From Kocuria rosea subsp. polaris (GTDB taxonomy: Bacteria > Actinomycetota > Actinomycetes > Actinomycetales > Micrococcaceae), in assembly GCA_023896275.1 (NCBI GenBank), contig MLDA01000001.1, positions 62,001 to 126,000 of the forward strand: a DNA stretch of 64,000 bases. The letters run 5' to 3'. The stretch's first letter is position 1. Each line of letters begins with the position of its first letter. The translations under genes were made by a program, and so were the position numbers. Below, one piece after another: positions 1-9,047 of this stretch. Below the pieces are notes generated by a model that did not search any database, was not told the origin of the DNA, and saw only the letters and a program-made list of their open reading frames with translations.

Positions 1-1151
1 GTCAGCGCCAGCGCGACCCCAAGGATGGGCTCCACGAAGGAGATGACCGGGAGCAGCCACAGGCCGGTGTTCGTCCCCCACCTGAACCAGCCGGCGCCGC
101 CGAAGATCGAGGGCATGGCCCGCGGGCCCTTCTTGTAGCGCTCGGTGGTCGTCACGTGCATCGCCGCCCACAGCGGGCCGCACATCGTCGTGTCCGGGCC
201 GATGATGCTCATGAGCGCGTTGCGGGCGCCGAAGATCAGGTGCGCGCGGTCCGGGTTGTAGACGACCGCCTCGTCCGGGCGGACGTCGCTGGCCTCTTTG
301 AGCACGGCCTTCGCCTGGAGCACGTCGCCGAAGACGACGACGTACGCGGCCAGCACCGTCGGCACGGCCGTCACGAACATCATCAACGGCGGCAGGCCGA
401 CCCCGAAGACCGTGTACTCGGTAAACATCGTCACGAAGTCCGGGCTGCTGAACCCGGTCTCGATGCTCGGCCAGGCGGCCTCGCCCGCCAGCGGGGCGAC
501 AACCACCGCGACGAGGATGCAGGGCAGGATCCCCAGGTTGCCGATGAACGCCGCGGCCCGGCTGCGGGCCTGCAGGCGCTGGAACTGCTTGGAGTACAGG
601 AGCAGGAACGCGAGCCCCACGGCGATCGTGATGGTCCACGGGAAGGTCTCGAAACGGCCGCCCGCCGCGAAGACGCTCTGGACGGCGGCGATGCCGGCGC
701 CGACGACGATGCCGGCACGGAGCGCGTGCGGAATGAAGTGGACGATCCGTTGAGCCAGCCCCGTGATGCCTAGGACGACCGAGAACACGCCGAAGAGCAG
801 TTGGAAGGCGATGAGCGCGTGCACTCGCTGATCTTCCGGGAACGCCATGATGTACAGCATGATCAGCGGGATGGCGGGCGTGATCCAGCCCGGGACCACG
901 GGGTCCCCGAGCAGGTGGTGCAGCAGGTAGAGCAGGCCGTTGAGCGCGACGATTGCCAGCGCGGCTTCGAAGGGCATGCCGAGCAGCTCCTGCAGCAGCG
1001 GAATCGCGGCGAGGTCGACCGCGCACATGAGCAGTCCCTGCGTGTAGTCCTGCCACTCGAAGCGGTAGTGCACGAACGGGAGCCGGATGGCGAACGGTCC
1101 CGCTTTCCAGTGAGGCGATCGGGCCTCGGGTATGTGGGTGTTCTGGGACAT
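1..1151 (-). CDS. NCS2/SLC26-fold permease (5' part; truncated by window edge)
   Basis: The gene begins at an ATG (complement 1149-1151) preceded by a purine-rich GAGAGAAGAAG stretch and runs off the left edge, leaving about 383 codons. The product is a polytopic membrane protein with at least eight hydrophobic segments. Reading motifs include FVHYRFEWQDYTQ near the N-terminus and GPDTTMCGPLWAAMH in the C-terminal half. The overall impression is of a uracil/xanthine-permease-like (NCS2) or SulP-like carrier of the inner membrane. It lies 71 bp downstream of the alcohol dehydrogenase on the same strand, so the two are probably co-transcribed and divergent from the PucR-type regulator. The substrate cannot be told from sequence; an alcohol or acid handled by the dehydrogenase would make sense. 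Family-level assignment is moderately sure. Confidence 0.7.
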   Translation of the reverse strand, partial: MSQNTHIPEARSPHWKAGPFAIRLPFVHYRFEWQDYTQGLLMCAVDLAAIPLLQELLGMPFEAALAIVALNGLLYLLHHLLGDPVVPGWITPAIPLIMLYIMAFPEDQRVHALIAFQLLFGVFSVVLGITGLAQRIVHFIPHALRAGIVVGAGIAAVQSVFAAGGRFETFPWTITIAVGLAFLLLYSKQFQRLQARSRAAAFIGNLGILPCILVAVVVAPLAGEAAWPSIETGFSSPDFVTMFTEYTVFGVGLPPLMMFVTAVPTVLAAYVVVFGDVLQAKAVLKEASDVRPDEAVVYNPDRAHLIFGARNALMSIIGPDTTMCGPLWAAMHVTTTERYKKGPRAMPSIFGGAGWFRWGTNTGLWLLPVISFVEPILGVALAL

Positions 1152-1222
1152 GGCTTCTTCTCTCTAGGGTGCTGGCGTGGCGACGATGCCGACGCGGATG
1201 AGGTTTGAGGTTCTGGGGCGGC

Positions 1223-2329
1223 TCAGTCGAAGTGCACGATCTGCCGCACGGCGCGGCCGTCCGCGAGCTCGTCCAGCGCCGCGTTGAGTCCGTCGAGCCG
1301 GATCCTGCTCGTGATGAGGTTCTCGACGGGCAGTCGGCCCTCGCGCCACCACCGGACAAACTCCGGGATGTCGCGGGACGGGACGGCCGAGCCGAGGTAG
1401 CTGCCGATGACGGTCCGGGCCTGCGCGGTCAGGACCAGCGGCGAGATCGTGCTGCGCGCCGCCGGGTCGGGCAGGCCGACGGTGACCGTGCGGCCGCCTG
1501 GACGCGTCGCTTCGAACGCGGCCTCGAAGGCCCGGGGATGCCCGGCGCACTCGATGACGTGGTGGGCCGTGATGCCGCGTTCCGCCACCTCCGCCGGAGT
1601 CCACGCCTCGTGCGCGCCCCAGGCCCGGGCGAGTTCGAGTTTCTCGGGCACGGTGTCGACGGCGATGACCCGGCCGGCGGCCTTGGCGACGGCGACGAGC
1701 AGCGCTGCCATCCCGACGCCGCCCAGGCCGACGATCATGATGCTCTCCCCCGCGGACGCGTCGACGGCGTTGATGACGGCCCCGCCCCCGGTGAGGACGG
1801 CGCAGCCGAGCACCGCCGCGACGTCGGGCGGGACGTCGTCGTCGACCGGGACGACGGAGGCGCGGTCGACGACGGCGTGCGTCGCGAACGCCGAGACCCC
1901 GAGGTGGTGATGGACCGTTTCGCCGTCGCGGAGGAGCCGACGTTCGCCGCCCAGCAGCGTGCCCGCCTCATTGGCGGCGCTACCCTCCTCGCATGGGAGC
2001 CGCCCGTCCGTCGCGCATGCGGCACAGGCTCCGCAGCGCGGCAGAAACGTCATGATGACGCGCTGCCCGATGCGGAGGCTTTCCTCGTCGTCGCCGACGG
2101 CGACTACGCGGCCGGCGGCCTCGTGCCCGAGGAGCATCGGCGTGGGACGGACCCGCTGTCCGTCGACGACGGAGAGATCCGAATGGCAGAGACCCGCGGC
2201 CTCGATCCGCACCAGTATCTCGCCTCGGCCCGGCGCCGCCAGATCAAGCTCCTCGATCCGGAGCGGCTTCGTCTCCGCGTAGGGGCGCTGCCGCCCGCAC
2301 TCTTCCAGTACTGCACCAGTGATTTTCAT
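1223..2329 (-). CDS. Zinc-dependent alcohol dehydrogenase (MDR family)
   Basis: A 368-residue medium-chain dehydrogenase that should oxidise an alcohol to an aldehyde or ketone with NAD(P). The N-terminal catalytic domain has the zinc-binding CHSD and GHEAAG motifs. The structural-zinc lobe follows (Cys-x2-Cys-x2-Cys in CGACAACAT, then LPC). The Rossmann dinucleotide-binding motif is GLGGVGMAAL. Length and order are as in class III/bacterial ADH-like enzymes. The start ATG has a strong GAGGAGG ribosome-binding site 5 bp upstream. The gene is followed by a permease and is divergent from a PucR-family activator, which suggests substrate-induced expression. The substrate is not identifiable. Confidence 0.88.
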   Translation of the reverse strand: MKITGAVLEECGRQRPYAETKPLRIEELDLAAPGRGEILVRIEAAGLCHSDLSVVDGQRVRPTPMLLGHEAAGRVVAVGDDEESLRIGQRVIMTFLPRCGACAACATDGRLPCEEGSAANEAGTLLGGERRLLRDGETVHHHLGVSAFATHAVVDRASVVPVDDDVPPDVAAVLGCAVLTGGGAVINAVDASAGESIMIVGLGGVGMAALLVAVAKAAGRVIAVDTVPEKLELARAWGAHEAWTPAEVAERGITAHHVIECAGHPRAFEAAFEATRPGGRTVTVGLPDPAARSTISPLVLTAQARTVIGSYLGSAVPSRDIPEFVRWWREGRLPVENLITSRIRLDGLNAALDELADGRAVRQIVHFD

Positions 2330-2366
2330 GTTTGCCTCCTCGTGGCCGTTGCCATGCTATGGGCAC

Positions 2367-2382
2367 TGTGAGGCCTGTCACC
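2367..2382. promoter_or_regulatory. Candidate CRP/GlxR-type palindrome between adh and pucR-like gene
   Basis: TGTGA, six bases, then TCACC matches 9 of the 10 specified positions of the CRP/GlxR family site (TGTGA-N6-TCACA). It sits 38 bp upstream of the alcohol dehydrogenase start and 38 bp upstream of the regulator start, in the only divergent gap of this cluster. One or two such matches are expected by chance in 64 kb, so position is the main support. Confidence 0.35.
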
Positions 2383-2419
2383 ATGGACCCGGATACATTG
2401 TTCTGCGACTCTTATATGC

Positions 2420-4093
2420 ATGAATGACATGCACGGGCGCTCGCAGGAGCGACTCCTCCGCGCCCTGCTCGACACCGCAGCGGACTTCACCGCGCTGCAG
2501 GACGTCGAGGACGTCCTGCAGGCGATCGTCCGCCGGACGCGGGCGCTGACCGGCACCGACATGACGTACGTGAGCCTCAACGACCCCGACCGGCGCGAGA
2601 CGTCCATCCGGCAGTCGGACGGCGTCGCCACCGCGGCCTACCGCACGCTGAAGATGCCCCTCGGCACGGGCATCCTCGGTCAGATCGCGACCGGGCTCGC
2701 GCCCTACCAATCGGCGGACTACCTCGAGGACCGCAGCCTGAAGCACGTACCCCGGGTCGACGAGATCGTCCGCGCCGAGGGCGTCCGCGCGATCATGGGC
2801 GTCCCGCTGACGATCCACGGTCGGGTCATCGGGGCGCTCGTCGTCGCCGAGCGGCACTCCCGCCGGTTCACGGCCGAGGAGATCGACCTCGTCGATTCCA
2901 TCGGCACCCACGCCGCCGTCGCGCTCGATAATTCGATGCGGTTCGAAGCCACCGAACGGCTCACTCGCGACCTCGAGGCGCGGCAGCGGCAGATGACCGC
3001 GGACATCGAGCACCTGCAGTCGGTGCGCGATCTCGACCGCGAGCTGATGGACGTCGTCATGGTCTCCCCGGACGTCCTGGAGCTCCTGCGCGTCGGCGCA
3101 GCCGCGCTCGGCCGCGAGCTGAAGGTGATTCCGGCAGACGGCATCGAGGTGAGCGCCGCTCCGCCCGGCGGGACGACGCCGACCGTCGGGTTCGGCGACC
3201 GGGCCGCCATCGTTCCGTTGCGCGCCGGCGCCGAGGAGATCGGTCGCCTCGTCTCCCCCGGGCCGGAGAGCGAGGCCGACGTCCTCCTCCTGGAGCGCGT
3301 CGCGGTGCACGCCGCCCTGGCGCTTCTATTCTCCCGCGCCGCGGAAGACGCCGACCTGCGGCGCCAGTCCGAGCTGATCGACGACCTGCTCTCGCAGCGG
3401 AACCTGCCCCGCGAGCACGTCGAACGGCGGATGCGCCGCTGGGGGCTGGACCCCTCGAAACCCGTGCACGTCGTCATGTTGACCCCGCCGCTCGAGGACC
3501 GGCGACGCTGCCTGCGGGCGCTGCGCGGCTCCCCCATCCGCAGCGTGGCCATCGACCACGGGCGTCACGTCTGCCTCATCACCACCGACGCCGGATGGGA
3601 GGCGGCCGTCCGGCGCGTCTTCGAGGAGCACCAGTGGCGCCTGCAGGCTGGGTTCGCCGCCACGGGTGCCGGCCCAGCCGGGCTTCCGGACGCCCACCGG
3701 ACCGCCGAGTTGGCGCTCGGGACACTGCTGAACCTGGACCGCGACGGAGTCGCCGACGGAGCCGACCTCGGCTTCCTGGGTGCACTGCTCGATCTAGACC
3801 AGCGGGGAGACCTGCCGCGGCCGCTGACAGCCAGCGTTTCCCCGCTCGTCGACTACGATCGGCGACGCGGAACGGACTTGGTGCGTACCGCCCTGACCTA
3901 CCTCGACTCGGACTCCAACGTGATTCGAACCGCCGAGTTGCTGCACGTGCACCGCAACACCGTGCGGCAGCGGCTCGACCGCCTCGCCTCGTTGCTCGGG
4001 CCCGGCTGGGACCGGTCGCCTCGCCGGCTGGAGACCCACCTGGCGCTGCAGGTGCTGTCCGCGCGCGAATCCCGGGGCACGGCCCGGCGCTGA
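2420..4093 (+). CDS. PucR-type transcriptional regulator with GAF domain
   Basis: A 557-residue regulator. An N-terminal GAF-like sensor domain (about residues 10-180, with MGVPLTIHGRVIGALVV typical of GAF) is followed by a short coiled region with ERLTRDLEARQRQMTADIE. A central region precedes the C-terminal PucR helix-turn-helix (about 490-550, TAELLHVHRNTVRQRLDRL). PucR-family proteins are usually activators of catabolic genes that respond to a small molecule through the N-terminal domain. The divergent alcohol dehydrogenase and permease are the obvious targets. Starts are ambiguous: ATG 2420 was taken and ATG 2429 is three codons in. The gene ends 19 bp from the convergent next gene. Confidence 0.85.
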   Translation: MNDMHGRSQERLLRALLDTAADFTALQDVEDVLQAIVRRTRALTGTDMTYVSLNDPDRRETSIRQSDGVATAAYRTLKMPLGTGILGQIATGLAPYQSADYLEDRSLKHVPRVDEIVRAEGVRAIMGVPLTIHGRVIGALVVAERHSRRFTAEEIDLVDSIGTHAAVALDNSMRFEATERLTRDLEARQRQMTADIEHLQSVRDLDRELMDVVMVSPDVLELLRVGAAALGRELKVIPADGIEVSAAPPGGTTPTVGFGDRAAIVPLRAGAEEIGRLVSPGPESEADVLLLERVAVHAALALLFSRAAEDADLRRQSELIDDLLSQRNLPREHVERRMRRWGLDPSKPVHVVMLTPPLEDRRRCLRALRGSPIRSVAIDHGRHVCLITTDAGWEAAVRRVFEEHQWRLQAGFAATGAGPAGLPDAHRTAELALGTLLNLDRDGVADGADLGFLGALLDLDQRGDLPRPLTASVSPLVDYDRRRGTDLVRTALTYLDSDSNVIRTAELLHVHRNTVRQRLDRLASLLGPGWDRSPRRLETHLALQVLSARESRGTARR

Positions 4094-4112
4094 GTCGGCC
4101 TCAACCAGCAGG

Positions 4113-4676
4113 TCAGAGTCGATCGAGCAGTTCTTTCCAAACCGCCTTCCACTCGGCGACGTGGTCCGGGGCAGCGATGCGCTCGTGCGTGGCGGTCACG
4201 GCAACCTTATCCGCCCCCTTGTCCTCGAACGCGACGGCGACCCGGGTTCCGTCCGTCAGTCCCACCCGCCAGTAGGAGCGCTTCCCGGTGTCATTCGCGC
4301 GGGCGTCGCCCTCGAGCGCGACGCCTCCGACGCCGCCGTGCTCGGAGAGCTGGTCCAGGACCACCTCCGCCCAGGCGCGGGCAACGTCCTCGCGGCGGCC
4401 CGGCACCGTGCGACTCACCGAAGCCTCGCACGTGCCATCGGGCCGCTGGCCCGGCAGCCGGCGTCCGATGTGCTGCTCGTAGGCGACGGCCACGGACTGC
4501 GCCCACCACCCGTTGTTGCCGCCGTCGACGTCCAGGTTCCGCTGGGCGATCGCGGCAATCTGGCCGTGCGGCAGCTCGCGCGCGCCGGCGTCGTCGAGCA
4601 GGGAGACCCACGCCTCCCAGGCCCGGCCGGTGACCTTCTCGATGGGCTCGGTGTTCGACGGTTTGACCATGGCCAC
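4113..4676 (-). CDS. Conserved hypothetical protein with SRPBCC-like C-terminal half
   Basis: A 187-residue cytoplasmic protein without signal or membrane segments. The N-terminal half (about 10-75) is helical and carries a GRAWEAWVSLLDDAGA block and a GWWAQSVAVAYEQHIG block. I recognise this pairing from actinobacterial proteins in which a DUF4287-like domain precedes an AHSA1/SRPBCC-like domain. The C-terminal half contains SYWRVGLTDGTRVAVAFEDKG, consistent with the strand-rich SRPBCC core, and a closing helix (VAEWKAVWKELLDRL) typical of that fold. The function is unknown. The gene is convergent with the PucR gene, and a 66-bp gap separates it from the phosphatase gene upstream. Confidence 0.7.
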   Translation of the reverse strand: MAMVKPSNTEPIEKVTGRAWEAWVSLLDDAGARELPHGQIAAIAQRNLDVDGGNNGWWAQSVAVAYEQHIGRRLPGQRPDGTCEASVSRTVPGRREDVARAWAEVVLDQLSEHGGVGGVALEGDARANDTGKRSYWRVGLTDGTRVAVAFEDKGADKVAVTATHERIAAPDHVAEWKAVWKELLDRL

Positions 4677-4742
4677 AGCCTACGACAGCACACCCGTACG
4701 CGGGAGGGCATCATCTCCGCGGTCCGATGAACGGGCGCGGCG

Positions 4743-5528
4743 TTACTCCTCGATCTCGAGCGGCGCGTCCCACGCGCGCAGCTCAGCGTCCTCCCACGAG
4801 CCGTACGTGGCGTTCGGCAGCACGATCCAGTCGTTGCCGAACCGGTCCGCGTGCTCCTCGACGAGCGCGCGCTGGGTCTCCAGATCCGCGCCGGCGAAGG
4901 CGGCGTCGAAGTCGTGCAGGGTGTCGCCGAGCTGCATGATGACCTCGTGCTCATTCTGCACCTGCGCACGCCGCTCCTCCTTGGGCGGGCCGAGCAGCAG
5001 GACCGTTTCGTCCTCGACCTGGGGCAGGCCCATCTTCTCCAGCATCGCGACGGTGTCGCCGTGGTTCTCCTCGGTGCGGTCGGAGATGTAGTAGACGCTG
5101 ACCCCGAGCTCGTCGGCCCGCTCGAAGAACGCCAGCGCGCCGGGGATCAGGGTCGCCTCGCCCTCGCGTTCCCAGTGGTCCCAGGTGTCCCACACGCTGT
5201 AGTCGTGGCATTCGGCCGCGTCGCGGGCGAGCAGCTCGGTGTTGTCGACCACCGTCTCGTCAAGGTCCGTGATGATCGCGAGGTCGGCGCCGTCGTCGGC
5301 CTGCGCGACCAGTTCGTCGAGCCGCTGGCCCGCGAGGTGGTAGGCCTGCCCCTGCAGCGCTTGGGCCTCCGCGCTCTGCTGCTGCCAGCGCAGGCCCATC
5401 GTGTGCTCGACGACGTCGCACTCGTCGGCGGCCGCGGCCCCAGCCTCGCCGCCGGCGGGTGCGGCGCACGCCGCGAGGGAGACGACGGAGAGCGCCGCGA
5501 TGCCGATCTTGATCTTGGTGGCGTTCAT
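4743..5528 (-). CDS. Secreted acid phosphatase, lipoprotein e(P4)/class C HAD family
   Basis: A 261-residue HAD-superfamily phosphatase anchored outside the membrane. The signal peptide ends in a lipobox with Cys21 (LAAC). The catalytic motif is DLDETVVDN with nucleophile Asp88 and acid/base Asp90. The later YYISDR and LGPPKEERR regions correspond to HAD motifs II and III. This family removes phosphate from nucleotides or other phosphomonoesters at the cell surface. The start ATG has a GGAGG site 4 bp upstream. The adjacent glycerophosphodiesterase is also secreted and on the same strand, so the two may act together in phosphate scavenging. Confidence 0.88.
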   Translation of the reverse strand: MNATKIKIGIAALSVVSLAACAAPAGGEAGAAAADECDVVEHTMGLRWQQQSAEAQALQGQAYHLAGQRLDELVAQADDGADLAIITDLDETVVDNTELLARDAAECHDYSVWDTWDHWEREGEATLIPGALAFFERADELGVSVYYISDRTEENHGDTVAMLEKMGLPQVEDETVLLLGPPKEERRAQVQNEHEVIMQLGDTLHDFDAAFAGADLETQRALVEEHADRFGNDWIVLPNATYGSWEDAELRAWDAPLEIEE

Positions 5529-5601
5529 GATCCTCCAGTGCCGCGTTCGAAATTCTCGTCGAACTATCAGATCATGCTCTGGTTCCGCGCACTAGAGGCT
5601 C

Positions 5602-6807
5602 TTAGTTCGCGAAGGTGTCCAGCAGCTTGTCCTGCGCGCTCCAGAGGCCGAGTGAGTCGCCGCCGTTGTTAAGCACGGCGCCCCCGCCGTTGTAGTAGGC
5701 GTCGGCGGAGTCGGTGCCCGAGGCGGAATAGACGCGCAGGGTCGCGCCCGGGGCCAGGACGTAGCCGTCGCCGACGTTCAAGATGTTGTTGGCGGCATCG
5801 CGGACGTAGTAGCCGGAGACGTTGACAGCGGCCGGACCGTCGTTGACGAGCACGAGGTGTTCGCCGCTCTCGTCCTGGGCGTCGTCGCCGGGGACGTCGT
5901 TGTTCGACTCGAGGATGCGCACGCCGCGGCCGCCCGGGAACGGATCGACGCCGTCGAGGTGACGCTCCAGCTGGATCGGGTAGTCGCCCGTCACCCGCTC
6001 GACCCCGAGGTCCATCACCTGCTCGAGAGCACTGACCGCGTTGACCGTGTAGACGCCGATCTCGAGGCCGGCGTCGTGCACGCGGTCGACCCCTTCCTGG
6101 TCCAGGGTGCGGTAGTTGGTGCCGAACGAGTCGGCGTAGGCGGCCATCGCCTCGATCTCCGCGGCCGACGGGACGGTCCCGGCGAGCTGCTGCAGCGGGA
6201 TCTGCGGGGCCAGCTCGGCGAAGCGGACGTTGGAGGCGGCGTCGAACCCGATGACCTCCACCTTGTCCGCTGCCACCAGCTCTTGCCAGGCCGGCTCGGA
6301 GTCCAGTGCGTCCGCGACGACGCGCTCGACGCCGGGCGAGTTCACCGGGGCCTTGATCTCGATGTAGACACCCGTGTTCCGGGTCGCGATCCTCGCCGCG
6401 TCGGAGAGGTGCGGGATCTTCTCGCCGGCGAACTTGCGCCCGAAGTAGGCGCCGGCGTCGAGCCGCTGCAGCTCGTCCCACGTGAAGGAGGTGATCGGGT
6501 CGTCCTCGCGCCCCGGGAACACGTCGGCGACGTCGGTCGTGCGTTTCGGCGTGTTGTCGTGGAAGAGGAAGGGGACGCCGTCGGCGGAGAGCTGCACGTC
6601 GATCTCGAAGAAGTCGGCCCCCGCGGCGCGGCCGTCCTTGAACGCAGCCACGGTGTTCTCGGGTGCCGTGCCCGCCGCTCCGCGGTGGCCGATCATGACC
6701 GGCCGCTCGGCATCGTCAGCGGTATCGGCGTGGACCGGCGCGGCGCAGGTCAGGGCAAACGTTCCGGCGGCGAGCGCGGCGACTACGCGGACTCGGGTGT
6801 GCTTCAC
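5602..6807 (-). CDS. Secreted glycerophosphodiester phosphodiesterase with C-terminal lamin-tail domain
   Basis: A 401-residue exported enzyme. The signal peptide spans about residues 1-28 (cleavage near VHA-DT). The GDPD catalytic domain spans about 36-285, with the GHRG motif (His41, Arg42), FEIDVQLSADG (Glu68, Asp70) and the general-acid FLFHD (His83). It should hydrolyse glycerophosphodiesters from phospholipid head groups to glycerol-3-phosphate. The last 100 residues form a second domain with HLVLVNDG, VSGYYVRD and GATLRVYS blocks, which reads as a lamin-tail (LTD) beta-sandwich. The GTG start at 6807 has GAGGAGAG just upstream; the open frame continues much further 5' but without gene-like content. 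Same strand as the acid phosphatase. Confidence 0.85.
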   Translation of the reverse strand: MKHTRVRVVAALAAGTFALTCAAPVHADTADDAERPVMIGHRGAAGTAPENTVAAFKDGRAAGADFFEIDVQLSADGVPFLFHDNTPKRTTDVADVFPGREDDPITSFTWDELQRLDAGAYFGRKFAGEKIPHLSDAARIATRNTGVYIEIKAPVNSPGVERVVADALDSEPAWQELVAADKVEVIGFDAASNVRFAELAPQIPLQQLAGTVPSAAEIEAMAAYADSFGTNYRTLDQEGVDRVHDAGLEIGVYTVNAVSALEQVMDLGVERVTGDYPIQLERHLDGVDPFPGGRGVRILESNNDVPGDDAQDESGEHLVLVNDGPAAVNVSGYYVRDAANNILNVGDGYVLAPGATLRVYSASGTDSADAYYNGGGAVLNNGGDSLGLWSAQDKLLDTFAN

Positions 6808-6990
6808 GGGACTCTCCTCGTCTGTGGTCCCCCAACGCGTGGACTTCGGCCGACGCGATGCTCCGCGGTGGCCACCCCACCATGAGACCCGTTCGCGGTA
6901 ACGTGAGGGCAAGGCCCGCATGAACCGCGCCCCAACATCCGCCGGCGGACCCGGGCGCGGCCGCACCGACCGAGCGACCCAGGAGAGACC

Positions 6991-7770
6991 ATGGCCGTCC
7001 CGAGCATCTCCCCCACCCGCCTCAACGACGCCGACGCGGCGCTTCCGACGCTCGTGCTCGGCCCGTCGCTGGGCAGTACCGCGACGTCGATCTGGCATCT
7101 CGTCGCCCCGCACCTCGCGCCGCACCTGCGGTTGCTGGGCTGGGACCTCCCGGGCCACGGGGAGGCCGAGGCCGCGGTCGAGGGATTCTCGATGGGCGAG
7201 CTCGCCGCGGGCGTCAAGGCCATGGTGGATGAGACCGTCGCCGGCGAAGCACACTACGCGGGCGTCTCGATCGCTGGCGCCGTTGGAGTGCAGCTCGGCC
7301 ACGACTACCCCGATGCCTTCGCATCGATCGCGATCATCTGCTCCGCCGCGAAGATCGGCACCCCCGAGACCTGGCACGACCGCGCGGAGCTGGTCCGGCA
7401 CCAGGGCAGCACCGACGTGCTCGAGGAAGGATCGAAGCAGCGCTGGTTCGGTCCCGGCTTCGTCGACGCCCACCCCGGCCGTGTCGCCGAGGCCCTGGAC
7501 TCGCTGCGAGCCACCGACTCCGCCTCCTACGCCTTCGCGTGCGAGGCGCTCGCCGACTACGACCTGACCGCCGAGCTCGGCCGGATCACCGCACCGCTGC
7601 TCGCGGTCGCCGGCGAACACGACGGGGTCTGCCCGCCCGCGGCGGCCGCGACGCTGGCGACGGGCGTCGCGAACGGGCGCTCCGCCGTCGTACCGGGGGC
7701 CGCCCACCTGACGCCGCTCGAGGCGCCCGAGACGATCGCGGGGCTGATCGCCCGCCACGTGCTCGGCTAA
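6991..7770 (+). CDS. Alpha/beta hydrolase, 3-oxoadipate enol-lactonase-like
   Basis: A 259-residue alpha/beta hydrolase. The oxyanion-hole region is LGPSLGST, the nucleophile elbow is GVSIAG (Ser93), the acid is Asp211 (AGEHDGVCPP) and the base His239 (GAAHLTP). Spacing and the WDLPGHG strand closely resemble PcaD, which opens 3-oxoadipate enol-lactone in the beta-ketoadipate pathway. No other pca genes are in the window, so the substrate may differ. ATG start with GGAGA 6 bp upstream. The CoA hydrolase gene follows on the same strand after about 110 bp. Confidence 0.75.
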   Translation: MAVPSISPTRLNDADAALPTLVLGPSLGSTATSIWHLVAPHLAPHLRLLGWDLPGHGEAEAAVEGFSMGELAAGVKAMVDETVAGEAHYAGVSIAGAVGVQLGHDYPDAFASIAIICSAAKIGTPETWHDRAELVRHQGSTDVLEEGSKQRWFGPGFVDAHPGRVAEALDSLRATDSASYAFACEALADYDLTAELGRITAPLLAVAGEHDGVCPPAAAATLATGVANGRSAVVPGAAHLTPLEAPETIAGLIARHVLG

Positions 7771-7884
7771 TCAGGCCGGCCCAGCGGCCCGCCGTCGGCG
7801 AGGGCGCGCCGCGCAAGAGAGTCCGCGCCGTTAGGGTGGTCTCGACAGCACGCCGCCGTGCAAACGAGCACCCCAGGAGGAGAC

Positions 7885-8985
7885 GTGACGGACGCCGAGG
7901 ATCGCATCATCGCGCAGGTCGCCGACGGGTTGGGAATCATCACCCTGAACCGACCGGAGAAGATCAACGCGCTCACCGAGGACATGGTGGACGCGATCTG
8001 GCGGACGCTGGAGGCGTGGCGCGAAGACGACGGCGTGCGGATCGTGGTCCTGCATGGAGCCGGCGAGCGCGGCTTCTGCGCCGGCGGCGACATCAAGGTC
8101 TTCTACGAGGCGATCACGGGCGGTCGGCCCGAGGACTTCCTGCGCTTCCTCTCCCGCGAGTTCGAGGTCGACCAGCTGATCGCGGCCTACCCCAAGCCGG
8201 TGGTCGCGTTCATGGACGGGCTGTGCATGGGCGGCGGCGTCGGCCTCGCCGCGCACGCGGGTGTGCGGATCGTGACGCCGCGATCACAGGTCGGGATGCC
8301 TGAGGCAAAGATCGGCTACAGCCCGGACGTCGGCGGCACCCATCTGCTCGGTGCCGCGCCGGGCCGGATCGGCGAGCACCTCGCGGCCACGGGAGCCGCG
8401 ATGGGTGCCGGCGACGCGATCGACGCCGGCTTCGCGGACTTCTGCATGCGCGAGGACGGCTTCGACGACCTGCTCGCGACCCTGCACGACCTCGCCGGCG
8501 ACCAGGTCACCTCCGGCCTCGGAGCGGGCCCCGACTCCGGCACGATCGCATCCGCGCTCGAGATCCTGCTCGCGGTCGCGCCGCCACGCGAAACCCGCAC
8601 GCTGCTCACCAACCAGCCATGGATCGACGCCGCCTACGGCCAGGAGTCGCTGCCGGTCATCCTCGCGGCCCTGGACTCGATGCCGTACTCGGCCGCGCGC
8701 GAGGCGGCTGCAATGGTGCGCGCGAACTCGCCGCTGTCCGTGGAGACGGCGCTGGCCGCTGTCCGGGCGGCACGCGCCGAGGACTTCCTCCCGGACGCGT
8801 TCGCCCGGGAACTCCGCGTCGCCGCGTTCCTCATGGAGCACCCCGACCTGGCCGAAGGCATCCGCGCCCAGGTCATCGACAAGGACCGGAACCCCGCGTG
8901 GGCGGGCCGGCCCGGGCCATCCCTGCGGGCCGAAATCGCCGACGTCGTCAGCATCCAGCCGGCGGGCTACGACGACTTAGTCTGA
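7885..8985 (+). CDS. 3-hydroxyisobutyryl-CoA hydrolase / enoyl-CoA hydratase family
   Basis: A 366-residue crotonase-fold protein. The length and the C-terminal extension of about 130 residues fit HIBCH rather than simple enoyl-CoA hydratase. The CoA/oxyanion motifs are GFCAGGD (63-69) and MGGGVG. The HIBCH-type catalytic pair is Glu140 and Asp148 in MPEAKIGYSPDVGG. HIBCH releases 3-hydroxyisobutyrate from its CoA ester in valine breakdown. The GTG start at 7885 was preferred over an in-frame upstream start because AGGAGGAG lies 4 bp before it. No other valine genes are nearby. Confidence 0.83.
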   Translation: MTDAEDRIIAQVADGLGIITLNRPEKINALTEDMVDAIWRTLEAWREDDGVRIVVLHGAGERGFCAGGDIKVFYEAITGGRPEDFLRFLSREFEVDQLIAAYPKPVVAFMDGLCMGGGVGLAAHAGVRIVTPRSQVGMPEAKIGYSPDVGGTHLLGAAPGRIGEHLAATGAAMGAGDAIDAGFADFCMREDGFDDLLATLHDLAGDQVTSGLGAGPDSGTIASALEILLAVAPPRETRTLLTNQPWIDAAYGQESLPVILAALDSMPYSAAREAAAMVRANSPLSVETALAAVRAARAEDFLPDAFARELRVAAFLMEHPDLAEGIRAQVIDKDRNPAWAGRPGPSLRAEIADVVSIQPAGYDDLV

Positions 8986-9047
8986 CTGGCGCGGCAAGCT
9001 GCCCGCCCGCCGACCGCCGTGACGGTGGGCGGCCCTGCCCGCGCCGA

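Noticed and set aside
6808-7758. 317-codon N-terminal extension of the glycerophosphodiesterase frame
   Set aside because: It runs antisense to the PcaD-like hydrolase. A signal peptide with a good ribosome-binding site begins at GTG 6807.
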